DNA of 38,130 nt from Lentzea albidocapillata subsp. violacea (lineage in GTDB: Bacteria; Actinomycetota; Actinomycetes; Mycobacteriales; Pseudonocardiaceae): NCBI RefSeq assembly GCF_900100275.1, contig NZ_FNET01000026.1, forward strand, positions 69,602-107,731, given 5' to 3'. The translations under genes were made by a program, and so were the position numbers. Positions within the stretch are counted from its first letter, which is position 1. Every line of letters begins with the position of its first letter. This document shows positions 7,219 to 14,950 of this stretch, one piece after another. The notes beneath the pieces are model-generated. The model was given only the letters and a program-made list of their open reading frames with translations, did not search any database and was not told where the DNA came from.

Positions 7219-8009
7219 TACGCCTCCGCGCGGGTCATCTGCTCCGCGCCCTCACTCGTCGCGAGCTCCCCGGCGTCAGCCGGGGTTGCATCATTCTGGA
7301 CCACGGCCTGCGCGGTTGTGCCGCGCGCCACCCTGTGCGGCGCGGCGAGACCGTGCTTGGCAGCCGCCGCTGCCACATTTACATACGACCAGCGATGCTC
7401 CGCACACGGCCCGTGTTCCATCAACGCTGCCGTGTGGTCGGGCGTGCAGTATCCCTTGTGCACGTTGAACCCGTATTCGGGATGACGATCATGCAGATCC
7501 GCCATGATCCGGTCCCGCGTGACCTTGGCCAGCACCGATGCCGCCGCCACGCACGCCGCGGCCTGGTCGCCCTTGAGCACCGCCACGTTCGGCGCCGGCA
7601 TCCCCGGCACCTTGAAACCGTCCGTCAGCACGTATCCGGGGTGCGTCTCCATCTGCGCCACCGCACGCCGCATGCCCTCGATGTTCATGACGTGGATGCC
7701 CAGCCAGTCGATGTCGGCGGGCGGAACGATCACCACCGAGTGATCCAGCGCACGCTTGAGCACCAGGTCGTACATCCGATCGCGGGCGGCCGCCGTCATC
7801 AGCTTCGAGTCGTTCAGCCCTTCGAACCGCGAAGCATCACCCGGTCGAAGGACACACGCGGCGATCACCAACGGACCGGCGCACGGCCCGCGGCCCGCCT
7901 CGTCCACGCCCGCGACGGGTCCGAGGCCCCGGCGCTCCAGTGTGCTCTGCAACGCCCAGTTTCCCGCCGAGCCCCGCACCACCGCGCGGGGCGGCATCAG
8001 CATGGTCAT
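7218..8009 (-). CDS. rnhB: Ribonuclease HII
   Basis: 263-residue RNase HII, which cuts RNA in RNA-DNA hybrids and starts removal of single misinserted ribonucleotides. Catalytic acidic residues lie in GVDEAGRGPCAGPLV and in the second Asp motif VLTDGFKVPG; SVLAKVTRDRIM and YGFNVHKGYCT are further signature segments. About 30 C-terminal residues, Ala/Glu-rich, extend past the core. ATG 8009 overlaps the lepB TGA by four bases (ATGA), which fixes the start; the frame continues upstream only as antisense-like sequence inside lepB. Confidence 0.94.
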   Translation of the reverse strand: MTMLMPPRAVVRGSAGNWALQSTLERRGLGPVAGVDEAGRGPCAGPLVIAACVLRPGDASRFEGLNDSKLMTAAARDRMYDLVLKRALDHSVVIVPPADIDWLGIHVMNIEGMRRAVAQMETHPGYVLTDGFKVPGMPAPNVAVLKGDQAAACVAAASVLAKVTRDRIMADLHDRHPEYGFNVHKGYCTPDHTAALMEHGPCAEHRWSYVNVAAAAAKHGLAAPHRVARGTTAQAVVQNDATPADAGELATSEGAEQMTRAEA

Positions 8010-8869
8010 CGGCGGAATCGGTCTCGCACTCGACGCCCGAGCAGCAGAAGCGGCCACGCGCCGACGATACCGAGGCCCAGCGGGACGTTCTCCTGCCAGC
8101 CCGGCGCGCCCATCGAGACGACCTGCGGGTTGTGGTCGGACACCCCGCCCCACCTCGACGGAGGCAGCACGATCACGCGCGCCTTGCCGATCACGTCGTC
8201 CACCGGCACGAGCCCGTTGAGCCCGCCCTGGCCCTGGCAGCGCGAGTCGCACGAGTGGTTGCGGTTGTCGCCGAGCACGAACAGCATCCCGTCCGGGATC
8301 TTGATCTCCTCGAACGACTCCTGCTCGGCCGGCGTGCCCTCGTCGAAGTGTTTGTACGGCTCTTCGAGCGGCTTGCCGTCCACCGTCACGCGGTTCTGCT
8401 CGTCGCAGCACTTCACGGTCTGCCCGCCGACGGCGATGACGCGCTTGACGAAGTCCTCCTCGTTCGCCGACGGCAGCCCGACCAGCGAGCCGAGCCACGC
8501 CAGCCCCTGTGAGATCGGGTTGCCGGGCTCCGCGGAGACGAAGTCGTTCTGCCACGACGGCGGCCCGCGGAACACGATCACGTCGCCCGGCGCCGGATCG
8601 GTGAAGCGGAAGGTGACCTTGTCGACGAGCACCCGGTCGCCGTAGCAGTCGGTGCACCCGTGCAGCGTCGTCTCCATCGACTCGGACGGGATCATGTAGA
8701 CGCGGCCGAGGAAGATCTGGATGCCGATCGCGAGGCCGAACGCGACCAGGATGAGGATAGGCAGTTCCTTCCAGAAGTTGCCCTTTTTCTTCTGCTTCGC
8801 GGGCTTGTCCGAAGCGTCCGAACTGGGCTCGTCACCGGGAGGGTTCTGCTCTGGAGCGTCGTCGACCAC
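8006..8869 (-). CDS. lepB: Signal peptidase I (second of a tandem pair)
   Basis: 287-residue type I signal peptidase that cleaves leader peptides of exported proteins on the outer face of the membrane. A basic cytoplasmic N-terminus (about 1-35) leads into one membrane helix (PILILVAFGLAIGIQIFLG). The Ser nucleophile is Ser64 in MIPSESMETTL, the general-base Lys is Lys142 in FVKRVIAVGG, and the final conserved box is LGDNRNHSCDSR. A second hydrophobic stretch (about 264-277) near the C-terminus may be another membrane segment and is absent from the neighbouring paralogue. Cys72/Cys75 and Cys154/Cys155 are shared with the paralogue. The start is GTG 8869, four bases after the upstream lepB stop. 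Confidence 0.93.
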   Translation of the reverse strand: MVDDAPEQNPPGDEPSSDASDKPAKQKKKGNFWKELPILILVAFGLAIGIQIFLGRVYMIPSESMETTLHGCTDCYGDRVLVDKVTFRFTDPAPGDVIVFRGPPSWQNDFVSAEPGNPISQGLAWLGSLVGLPSANEEDFVKRVIAVGGQTVKCCDEQNRVTVDGKPLEEPYKHFDEGTPAEQESFEEIKIPDGMLFVLGDNRNHSCDSRCQGQGGLNGLVPVDDVIGKARVIVLPPSRWGGVSDHNPQVVSMGAPGWQENVPLGLGIVGAWPLLLLGRRVRDRFRR

Positions 8870-8873
8870 GAGA

Positions 8874-9611
8874 TCAGCCTAGGGGCTGGGGGTTGTGATC
8901 CGACACAACACTCCACCGATCTTTCGGGAAAACGATGTACCGGGCCTTCCCGATGACGTTCTCGACCGGAACGGTGCCCGCCACGCCCCCGCCGCCCTGT
9001 TTGCGCGAGTCGGTGGAGTTCATCCGGTTGTCCCCCATCACGAACAACCGGCCGTCCGGTACGCGGATCGGCGCGAACGGCTCGTGGTCCGCGGGCGAAG
9101 TGCCGGCCTGCCAATGCACGTACGGCTCATCGAGCGGTTTGCCGTCCACGACGACACGGTGCTGCTCGTCGCAACACATCACCGTCTGGCCGGGCAACGC
9201 GATCACGCGCTTCACGAAGTCACGCTCGTTCGCCGGAGCGATGCCCAGCAGCGAACCGATGTTCTGCACGAAACCCGCGACGGGATTGGCCGACCGGGTG
9301 CTGCGGAAGTCGGTCGTCCATGCCTCAGGGCCGCGGAACACGACCACCTCGCCCGGCTCGACGTCGCTGAAGCCGTAGGTGAGCTTGTCGACCAGGACGC
9401 GGTCGTTCTCGCAGCCCGTGCAGCCGTGCAGCGTGTTCTCCATCGACGCCGAGGGGATCACGTAGACCCGCGCCACGAACGCCTGGATCAGCACCGTCAG
9501 CACGACGGCGGTCATGACGACGTAGAGAATTTCTCTCCAGACAGGAGTACGCCCCCGCTCCGGTTCATCCGGTGCGGAGGCGTCCTCGAAGTCTTCTGGG
9601 CTCGAAGCCAC
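8874..9611 (-). CDS. lepB: Signal peptidase I (first of a tandem pair)
   Basis: 245-residue type I signal peptidase, the first of two tandem copies after rplS. One N-terminal membrane helix (about 28-48) is followed by Ser56 in VIPSASMENTL, Lys134 in FVKRVIALPGQTV and the GDNRMNSTDSR box, so the Ser-Lys dyad is intact. It lacks the C-terminal hydrophobic stretch of its neighbour. HGCTGC (Cys64, Cys67) and the CC pair (146-147) would lie outside the cell. The start is GTG 9611, three bases after the rplS stop. Tandem signal peptidases between rplS and rnhB are typical of mycelial actinobacteria; the two likely differ in substrate preference. Confidence 0.93.
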   Translation of the reverse strand: MASSPEDFEDASAPDEPERGRTPVWREILYVVMTAVVLTVLIQAFVARVYVIPSASMENTLHGCTGCENDRVLVDKLTYGFSDVEPGEVVVFRGPEAWTTDFRSTRSANPVAGFVQNIGSLLGIAPANERDFVKRVIALPGQTVMCCDEQHRVVVDGKPLDEPYVHWQAGTSPADHEPFAPIRVPDGRLFVMGDNRMNSTDSRKQGGGGVAGTVPVENVIGKARYIVFPKDRWSVVSDHNPQPLG

Positions 9612-9614
9612 CGA

Positions 9615-9974
9615 TCAGGAGACCGGACGGGCCTCGCGCTTCTCCTTGATCTTGGCGGCCTTGCCGCGCAGGTCGCGCAGGTAGTACAGCTTGGCGCGAC
9701 GCACGTCACCACGGGTGACGACCTCGATCTCGGCGATGTTCGGCGAGTGCAGCGGGAAGGTGCGCTCGACACCGACGCCGAACGAGACCTTGCGGACCGT
9801 GAAGGTCTCGCGGATGCCGCCGTTCTGACGACGGATCACGACGCCCTGGAACACCTGGACGCGCTCGCGCGAGCCCTCGATGACGCGAACGTGAACCTTC
9901 AGCGTGTCACCGGCGCGGAACGCCGGGATGTCAGTGCGCAACGACTGGGCGTCAAGTGCGTCCAGGATGTTCAT
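9615..9974 (-). CDS. rplS: 50S ribosomal protein L19
   Basis: 119-residue L19, located at the 30S-50S interface. It begins MNILDALDAQSLRTDIPAF and carries the family segments RAGDTLKVHVRVIEG, VFQGVVIRRQNGG, ERTFPLHSPNIAEIEV and the C-terminal RRAKLYYLRDLRGKAAKIKE. Length matches the family. ATG 9974 is the family start and has GTGAGGAACC upstream. It is separated from trmD by about 150 bp, which may hold its own promoter or leader. Confidence 0.97.
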   Translation of the reverse strand: MNILDALDAQSLRTDIPAFRAGDTLKVHVRVIEGSRERVQVFQGVVIRRQNGGIRETFTVRKVSFGVGVERTFPLHSPNIAEIEVVTRGDVRRAKLYYLRDLRGKAAKIKEKREARPVS

Positions 9975-10058
9975 CGGTGGTTCCTCACGTGTCTTGAACT
10001 CCCCAGAGCATGCTCCATGGCTGTGCACGACATGATGGGGGTCGGCTTGTGTGCGCAC

Positions 10059-10075
10059 GCCGGTATCACACCGGC
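10059..10075. terminator. Small hairpin in the trmD-rplS gap
   Basis: GCCGGT and ACCGGC pair around a 5-nt loop, about 50 bp after the trmD stop and 85 bp before rplS. It is short and lacks a T-tract. It could be a weak terminator, a processing site or part of the rplS leader. Confidence 0.3.
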
Positions 10076-10126
10076 TTCGGCAACTGTTCCAGTGTGCCAG
10101 ACCAGGCACTCCGGAATGAAATCGGG

Positions 10127-10873
10127 CTACTCCCCGCCCTCGCGCAGGCGCGTGAGCAGGGCCCGGTCGTGCTTGTCGAACGCGTCCGCCGGCAACGATT
10201 CCAGCAGGTCAGGGCGCCTTTCGAAGGTGCGGGCGAGCGACTGGTCGCGGCGCCAGCGGTTGATCAGCCGGTGGTTGCCGGAACGCAGCACGTCCGGCAC
10301 CGCCAGGTCGCGCCACACCTCGGGCCGCGTGTAGCTCGGCCCTTCGAGCAGCCCGTCCTGGAACGAGTCCTCGGCGTGCGACTTCGGGTTGCCGAGCACG
10401 CCGGGCAGCAACCGCGCGACCGCTTCCACGATCGCGAGCACCGCCACCTCGCCCCCGACCAGCACATAGTCACCGATGGACACCTCATCGACGCGTACGC
10501 GCCGTGCGGCGTCATCGACCACACGCTGGTCGATGCCCTCGTAGCGACCGCACGCGAACACGAGATGGGACTCGTTCGCGTACTCGTGCGCGATCGCCTG
10601 CGTGAAGGGACGTCCGGCCGGCGTCGGCACGATGAGACGCGTCTCGTCCGTGCACACGTCGTCCAGGGCGGGACCCCAGATGTCGGCCTTCATGACCATG
10701 CCGGGCCCACCGCCGTACGGGCTGTCGTCGACAGCCTTGTGCACGTCCTGGGTCCAGTCACGGAGGTCGTGCACGCCGACGCCGATCAGGCCCTTGTCGA
10801 TCGCCTTCCCGAGCAACGCCGCGCGCAGTGGCGCGAGGTACTCGGGAAAGATCGTGACGACGTCAATCTGCAT
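10127..10873 (-). CDS. trmD: tRNA (guanine37-N1)-methyltransferase
   Basis: 248-residue TrmD, which methylates G37 of tRNAs and prevents frameshifting. The SPOUT-type trefoil knot is recognisable: DDSPYGGGPGMVMKADIW, LVFACGRYEGIDQRV (S-adenosylmethionine site) and the loop SIGDYVLVGGEVAVLAIVEA followed by RLLPGVLGN. The C-terminal helical domain (WRRDQSLARTFERRPDLL) binds the anticodon arm. ATG 10873 lies inside the end of rimM with an 11-bp overlap, so translation is coupled. The setting rpsP-khpA-rimM-trmD-rplS is the usual one. Confidence 0.97.
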   Translation of the reverse strand: MQIDVVTIFPEYLAPLRAALLGKAIDKGLIGVGVHDLRDWTQDVHKAVDDSPYGGGPGMVMKADIWGPALDDVCTDETRLIVPTPAGRPFTQAIAHEYANESHLVFACGRYEGIDQRVVDDAARRVRVDEVSIGDYVLVGGEVAVLAIVEAVARLLPGVLGNPKSHAEDSFQDGLLEGPSYTRPEVWRDLAVPDVLRSGNHRLINRWRRDQSLARTFERRPDLLESLPADAFDKHDRALLTRLREGGE

Positions 10874-11378
10874 CGAGCAGGCCCTCTGGCGGGTCGATCA
10901 CGACACGGCCGCCGCGCACGTCCACGGTGGGCACGATCTCGCGCACGAACGGGATGAGCGCCTCCCCCTGGTCACGGATGACCACGAGCAGTTCGCCACC
11001 GGGACCGTGCAGGATCTCCTTGACCGTGCCGATCTTCGTACCGTCGACGAGTTCGGCCGCGAGCCCTTCGAGCTCGTGGTCGTAGAACTCGTCCGGGTCG
11101 TCGATCGCCGGCAGGTCGTCGGTGCTGCCCAGCAGCAACGTGCCGCGCAACGACTCCGCGACGTCGCGCGTCAGGACTTCCTCGAAACGCACGAGCAGCC
11201 GCCCGGCATGAGGCCGGGCGGCTGACACGGTGAGGCTTCGGGACGTGCCGTCACGCAGCCTGGCCTGGAGCGTGGCTCCGAGCTTGAACCGCATTTCGGG
11301 TGAATCGGTGCGCACGTCAACGGATAGTTCACCGGTGATCCCGTGCGCCTTGGCCACACGGCCGACGACGACGTCCAT
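10863..11378 (-). CDS. rimM: 16S rRNA processing protein RimM
   Basis: 171-residue RimM, a 30S maturation factor acting near S19. The N-terminal RimM domain starts MDVVVGRVAKAHGITGELSV and includes RLLVRFEEVLTRDVAESLRG. The C-terminal PRC-barrel (about 98-171) contains IGTVKEILHGPGGELLVV and LIPFVREIVPTVDV. I set the start at ATG 11378 because the conserved family N-terminus begins there; the frame is open further upstream but that part is not conserved. It ends inside trmD with an 11-bp overlap. Confidence 0.95.
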   Translation of the reverse strand: MDVVVGRVAKAHGITGELSVDVRTDSPEMRFKLGATLQARLRDGTSRSLTVSAARPHAGRLLVRFEEVLTRDVAESLRGTLLLGSTDDLPAIDDPDEFYDHELEGLAAELVDGTKIGTVKEILHGPGGELLVVIRDQGEALIPFVREIVPTVDVRGGRVVIDPPEGLLDAD

Positions 11379-11397
11379 TTGCCCTTTGCAGCTTCGT

Positions 11398-11637
11398 TCA
11401 GCGGTCGGTGTCGACGACGTCGACCCGCACACCACGACCGCCGATACCGGCCATCACGGTGCGCAGAGCCGTCGCGGTGCGACCGCCACGACCGATCACC
11501 TTGCCGAGGTCGTCCGGGTGGACGTGGACCTCGAGGGTGCGGCCGCGGCGGGTCGTGACGAGGTTCACCCGGACTTCGTCCGGGTGGTCGACGATGCCGC
11601 GAACGAGGTGTTCGAGGGCGTCAGCCAACAAACTCAC
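11398..11637 (-). CDS. khpA: KH-domain RNA-binding protein KhpA
   Basis: 79-residue single-KH-domain protein. The GxxG RNA-contact loop is in LGKVIGRGGRTATALRTV, the hallmark of KhpA, which in other Gram-positives works with KhpB in cell-division and RNA control. KhpB is not in this window. The start is GTG 11637, overlapping the rpsP TGA by four bases (GTGA). The gene always sits between rpsP and rimM in this phylum, so I am confident of the call. Confidence 0.95.
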   Translation of the reverse strand: MSLLADALEHLVRGIVDHPDEVRVNLVTTRRGRTLEVHVHPDDLGKVIGRGGRTATALRTVMAGIGGRGVRVDVVDTDR

Positions 11638-12092
11638 GCCTCGTCCTTGGGCGCCTCGGCTGCCTCAGCCTTGGCCTCGGCCTTGGGGGCGTCGTCGGCC
11701 TTCTTGGCCTTCTTCGCCTTCGGCGTGGTGGCGTCGGTCATCGGCTCGGAGTTCGCGGCGGCGAGCGCGGCGGCGAAGAGCTCGGCCTTCGGGGTCTTCG
11801 GCTCCTTGACCTTCAGGGTGCCCTCGGCGCCCGGCAGGCCCTTGAACTTCTGCCAGTCACCGGTGATCTCGAGGATCCGCTGGACCGACTCGGTCGGCTG
11901 CGCGCCGACACCCAGCCAGTACTGCGCGCGCTCGGAGTCGACCGCGATGAACGACGGCTCGTCCTTCGGGTGGTACTTGCCGATCGTCTCGATGGCCTTG
12001 CCGTCGCGACGGGTGCGCGCGTCGGCGACCACGATGCGGTAGTACGGCTGGCGGATCTTGCCGAGACGCTGAAGCTTGATCTTGACGGCCAT
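11634..12092 (-). CDS. rpsP: 30S ribosomal protein S16
   Basis: 152-residue S16, an assembly protein of the 30S body. The conserved first 80 residues (MAVKIKLQRLGKIRQPYYRI, RRDGKAIETIGKYHPK, QYWLGVGAQPTESVQRIL) are complete. A low-complexity Ala/Lys/Glu tail of about 60 residues follows, as in other actinobacterial S16 proteins. ATG 12092 has GAGGAG upstream at a good distance. This is the first gene of the rpsP-khpA-rimM-trmD cluster, and the 120-bp gap before it should contain the promoter. Confidence 0.97.
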   Translation of the reverse strand: MAVKIKLQRLGKIRQPYYRIVVADARTRRDGKAIETIGKYHPKDEPSFIAVDSERAQYWLGVGAQPTESVQRILEITGDWQKFKGLPGAEGTLKVKEPKTPKAELFAAALAAANSEPMTDATTPKAKKAKKADDAPKAEAKAEAAEAPKDEA

Positions 12093-12214
12093 TGGCCTGG
12101 TACTCCTCGAACTCTGTGTTGGTGGTTCGCACAGTCGCGGCCCGGGCAGAGGGGCCGACCACGACGGACAGCGGGCAATTGTGCCAGATGGGACCGGCGG
12201 ATCCGAATCGGGTC

Positions 12215-12946
12215 CTACGCGAACGGTGTCACGGTGCCGAGCGCTTCCCTCACAGCACGCGCGTGCGCGACCGCTCCCGGCGTGTCGCCGTGCACGCACA
12301 ACGACTCCGCCTGCGTCTTGATGACGGTGCCGTCGACCGCGACGAGTTCACCCTGGAGCAGCCGGGTGGCCCGTTCGACGATCTGCGCGGTGTCGGTGAG
12401 CAGGGCGTCCGGCCGGCTGCGCGGGACCAGCGTGCCCTCCGGCGTGTAGCCACGGTCCGCGAACGCCTCCTGAACGGGCCGCAAGCCTGCTCGTGAGGCC
12501 TTCTCCAGCAACTGGGAGCCGGGCAGGCCGAGGATCGGCAGGTCCTTGAACGCCTTGGTGCCGTTCACGACCGCCTCGGCCTGCTTCTCGTGGTGCACCG
12601 TGGCGTTGTAAAGCGCGCCGTGCGGCTTCACGTACACGACCTCGGTGCCTGCTGCTCGTGCGCACGCATCGAGCGCACCGATCTGATAGAGCACCTCGTC
12701 CGCGAGTTCGACCGGGTCGGCGTCGATGAACCGCCGGCCGAACCCGGCCAGGTCGCGGTAGCTCACCTGGGCGCCGATCTTCACGCCGTTCTGCGCGGCT
12801 TCCTCGCAGACCTTGCGCATCGTGGACGGATCACCGGCGTGGAAGCCGCACGCGACGTTCGCGCTGGTGATGACGCCCAGCAGCGCGGTGTCGTCGCCGA
12901 GCTGCCAGATGCCGAAGCCCTCGCCGAGGTCACTGTTCAGGTCCAT
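12215..12946 (-). CDS. pxpA: 5-oxoprolinase subunit A (LamB/YcsF family)
   Basis: 243-residue LamB/YcsF protein, the PxpA subunit of the prokaryotic 5-oxoprolinase that opens the ring of 5-oxoproline. The N-terminal metal-site region is intact: MDLNSDLGEGFGIWQLGDD, SANVACGFHAGDPSTM and VKIGAQVSYRDLAGFGRR. Further family motifs are VYVKPHGALYN and AFADRGYTPEGTLVPRS. The gene starts at ATG 12946, sharing one base with the TGA of the CPBP protease gene. The usual partners pxpB and pxpC are not adjacent, so the partner subunits must be elsewhere in the genome. Confidence 0.93.
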   Translation of the reverse strand: MDLNSDLGEGFGIWQLGDDTALLGVITSANVACGFHAGDPSTMRKVCEEAAQNGVKIGAQVSYRDLAGFGRRFIDADPVELADEVLYQIGALDACARAAGTEVVYVKPHGALYNATVHHEKQAEAVVNGTKAFKDLPILGLPGSQLLEKASRAGLRPVQEAFADRGYTPEGTLVPRSRPDALLTDTAQIVERATRLLQGELVAVDGTVIKTQAESLCVHGDTPGAVAHARAVREALGTVTPFA

Positions 12947-13740
12947 CAGATGACACCGGCCGACAGGAGCAGGAGGGACAGTCCCGGCAGGAAGTTGTTC
13001 AGCACGTGCGCCACCATGCTCGCCCCGAGGCTGCGGGTGATCAGGCGGGCGACGCCGATGGGGATGGCGATCACCAGGAGCAGCCACGTGCGCTGCGGTT
13101 CGAGGTGGCTGAGCGCGAAGATCACCGTGGTCAGCACGAACGCGGCCCACCTGCTCCAGCCCTGCCGCTCGACCGCGCCCCAGAGCAGCCCGCGGAAGAT
13201 GATCTCCTCGCAGATCGGGCCGATGAAGCTCATGTAGAGGAACATCGTGATGGCGGCGGCCAGCGGCAGGTTCGCGTTGCTGAAGAGCTCACCGATGGCG
13301 CTCGTGGCGTTGTCCTGGCCGACGATCTTCGCCCACACGGTCGCGGCGACGTAGGTGAAGACCAGGCCGATGACGCCGATCTTGAGACCGAAGACGACGT
13401 CCGCCTTGGTCAGGCTCAGCCGCAGGTCGATGACGGGACCGTTGCCGCGCACGTACGTGATCACGACGGCGAGCGAGGCCGCGAGCATGATCGGCACCAG
13501 CGAGCCGATCAGCACGAGCGAGGTCGAGCTCTCGAGCGTCGCGCCGAAGCTCGCGCCCACGGCCGTGATGAACACGGCACTCAGGATGAAAACCGCTTCT
13601 ACCAGCAGGAACGCGCCGAATCCCCAACGCTGGCCGACCCGCTCCGGCTCCGGGTTGCGGCTGATGTCCCGCACGCTCTCGAGGAAGCCTCGCTTCGGCT
13701 TCACGGATTCCGGCTCGCTCACGCCCTGCAATTTAGTCAC
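12946..13740 (-). CDS. CPBP family membrane metalloprotease
   Basis: 264-residue multi-pass membrane protein of the CPBP (CAAX protease and bacteriocin-processing, Rce1-like) family. I see about seven hydrophobic segments from residue 42 on. The catalytic motifs are CEEIIFRGLLWG (EExxxR, about 177) and ALSHLEPQR (second His). Bacterial members act as maturation or immunity proteases; the substrate here is unknown. The start is GTG 13740; a second GTG seven codons later (before SEPESV) is also possible. It is coupled to pxpA by a TGATG overlap. No bacteriocin-like gene is nearby. Confidence 0.88.
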   Translation of the reverse strand: MTKLQGVSEPESVKPKRGFLESVRDISRNPEPERVGQRWGFGAFLLVEAVFILSAVFITAVGASFGATLESSTSLVLIGSLVPIMLAASLAVVITYVRGNGPVIDLRLSLTKADVVFGLKIGVIGLVFTYVAATVWAKIVGQDNATSAIGELFSNANLPLAAAITMFLYMSFIGPICEEIIFRGLLWGAVERQGWSRWAAFVLTTVIFALSHLEPQRTWLLLVIAIPIGVARLITRSLGASMVAHVLNNFLPGLSLLLLSAGVI

Positions 13741-13933
13741 ACCGCGGCTACCAGCGGTGCAGCAGCAGGCAATGCCACCTTCATGATCAGCCCACCTCGC
13801 GATCGACGCCGCCGGCCCCGGAATCCGAGGCTACTGTGCGGCAACGGCGGAACCCGGTCGAGCATCTGGTCAAAAGATGGTCAGATCGGGTCCCCGCCGA
13901 GTGTCCTACTCCTGGTGTTGGATCGGCGTAGGA

Positions 13934-13958
13934 AGGCCGCGACTAAACCCCGCGGCCT
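13934..13958 (-). terminator. Hairpin terminator after sigJ
   Basis: AGGCCGCG and CGCGGCCT form a perfect 8-bp stem around a 9-nt loop two bases beyond the sigJ TGA. The position directly after the stop makes termination of the sigma-factor transcript the natural reading. There is no T-run. Confidence 0.6.
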
Positions 13959-13960
13959 GA

Positions 13961-14836
13961 TCAACGGCGCAGGGTCGTCTCCTCGGTCATGTGCGAGAGC
14001 TTGGCCGGGTTGCGCACCGCGTACAGGCCGCTGATCAGCCCGTTCTCCATCCGCACCGCGACCACGGTGTCGAGTTCGCCGCCGAACCGCACGATCAACG
14101 CCGGGTGGCCGTTGACCTGGGCCGGCTCCATCGTCCAGCCGGTCACCTTCAGCAGGCCGCCGAGCAGCATCCGCGCGACCTTCGAGGAACCGACGACGGG
14201 ACGCGGGACGGCCTGCTTCACACCGCCGCCGTCGCCGAGGAACACGACGTCCGGTGCGAGCAGGTCGAGCAGGGCCTGGAGGTCTCCCGTCTCGGTGGCG
14301 CGCTGGAACGCGGCCAGGGCCTTGCGGGACGCTGCCTGCGTCACGACCTCGCGCGGACGGCGGGCGGCGACGTGGGAACGGGCGCGGTGGGCGATCTGGC
14401 GGACCGCGGCCGGGTTCTTGTCGAGCGCTGCCGCGATCTCGTCGTAGTCGACGTCGAAGACCTCGCGCAGGACGAAGACCGCTCGTTCGGTCGGGGTGAG
14501 GGTTTCCAGGACCAGCATCATCGCCATCGAGACGCTGTCGGCGAGTTCGACGTCCTCTGCGACGTCCGGGGCGGTGAGCAACGGCTCCGGGAGCCAGGAG
14601 CCCACGTAGGACTCCTTGCGGCGGCCCAGGGTGCGCAGGCGGCCGAGGGCCTGGCGGGTGACGATGCGGACCAGGTAGGCGCGGTGGTTCTCGACGGTGC
14701 CGTGGTCGACGCCCGCCCAGCGCAGCCACGTCTCCTGCAGCACGTCCTCCGCGTCGGCGGCGGAGCCGAGCATCTCGTAGGCGATCGTGAAGAGGAGGTT
14801 GCGGTGGCTGACGAACGCGTCGGTGGCGGCATCCAT
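13961..14836 (-). CDS. sigJ: ECF41-type sigma factor (SigJ-like)
   Basis: 291-residue extracytoplasmic-function sigma factor of the ECF41 group. Region 2 (FVSHRNLLFTIAYEMLGSAA, DVLQETWLRW) and region 4 (LTPTERAVFVLREVFDVDYD, EIAAALDKNPAAVRQIAHRA) are joined by a linker with the group signature WLPEP. A SnoaL-like C-terminal domain (about 170-291) has DGGG and NPAKL, close to the ECF41 DGGGK and NPDKL motifs. In this group the C-terminal domain replaces an anti-sigma factor. I chose ATG 14836 over the GTG at 14842 because the promoter-like boxes place transcription initiation at about 14837-14839. The divergent CxxC protein is the expected partner. Confidence 0.92.
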   Translation of the reverse strand: MDAATDAFVSHRNLLFTIAYEMLGSAADAEDVLQETWLRWAGVDHGTVENHRAYLVRIVTRQALGRLRTLGRRKESYVGSWLPEPLLTAPDVAEDVELADSVSMAMMLVLETLTPTERAVFVLREVFDVDYDEIAAALDKNPAAVRQIAHRARSHVAARRPREVVTQAASRKALAAFQRATETGDLQALLDLLAPDVVFLGDGGGVKQAVPRPVVGSSKVARMLLGGLLKVTGWTMEPAQVNGHPALIVRFGGELDTVVAVRMENGLISGLYAVRNPAKLSHMTEETTLRR

Positions 14837-14844
14837 GGTCACAA

Positions 14845-14871
14845 GACACCAGCCCGCCGGGCTTTGTGACA
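14845..14871 (-). promoter_or_regulatory. ECF41-like promoter for sigJ
   Basis: On the minus strand TGTCACA (14871-14865) is followed after 16 bp by TGTC (14848-14845). Published ECF41 target promoters carry TGTCACA and CGTC, so this is an exact -35 and a 3-of-4 -10. Initiation 6-8 bp further on would leave almost no 5' leader before ATG 14836, and there is no Shine-Dalgarno site. The transcript may therefore be leaderless. Confidence 0.55.
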
Positions 14872-14885
14872 GTGGGCTGGATCAC

Positions 14886-14912
14886 AGTCACACGGAACGG
14901 GTCGCCGGCATC
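14886..14912 (+). promoter_or_regulatory. ECF41-like promoter for the CMD-family gene
   Basis: AGTCACA (14886-14892) is followed after 16 bp by CATC (14909-14912). This is 6 of 7 and 3 of 4 against the ECF41 consensus TGTCACA and CGTC, with the same spacing as the divergent copy. It lies 38 bp before the ATG at 14951. Confidence 0.45.
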
Positions 14913-14950
14913 TCGTGGTCGTCAAGCAAGTCCACGAGGGAGGAAAGATC

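Noticed and set aside
7218..8657. Longer RNase HII extending into the signal peptidase gene
   Set aside because: The extra N-terminal part is an out-of-frame image of lepB; the ATGA overlap at 8006-8009 marks the real start.
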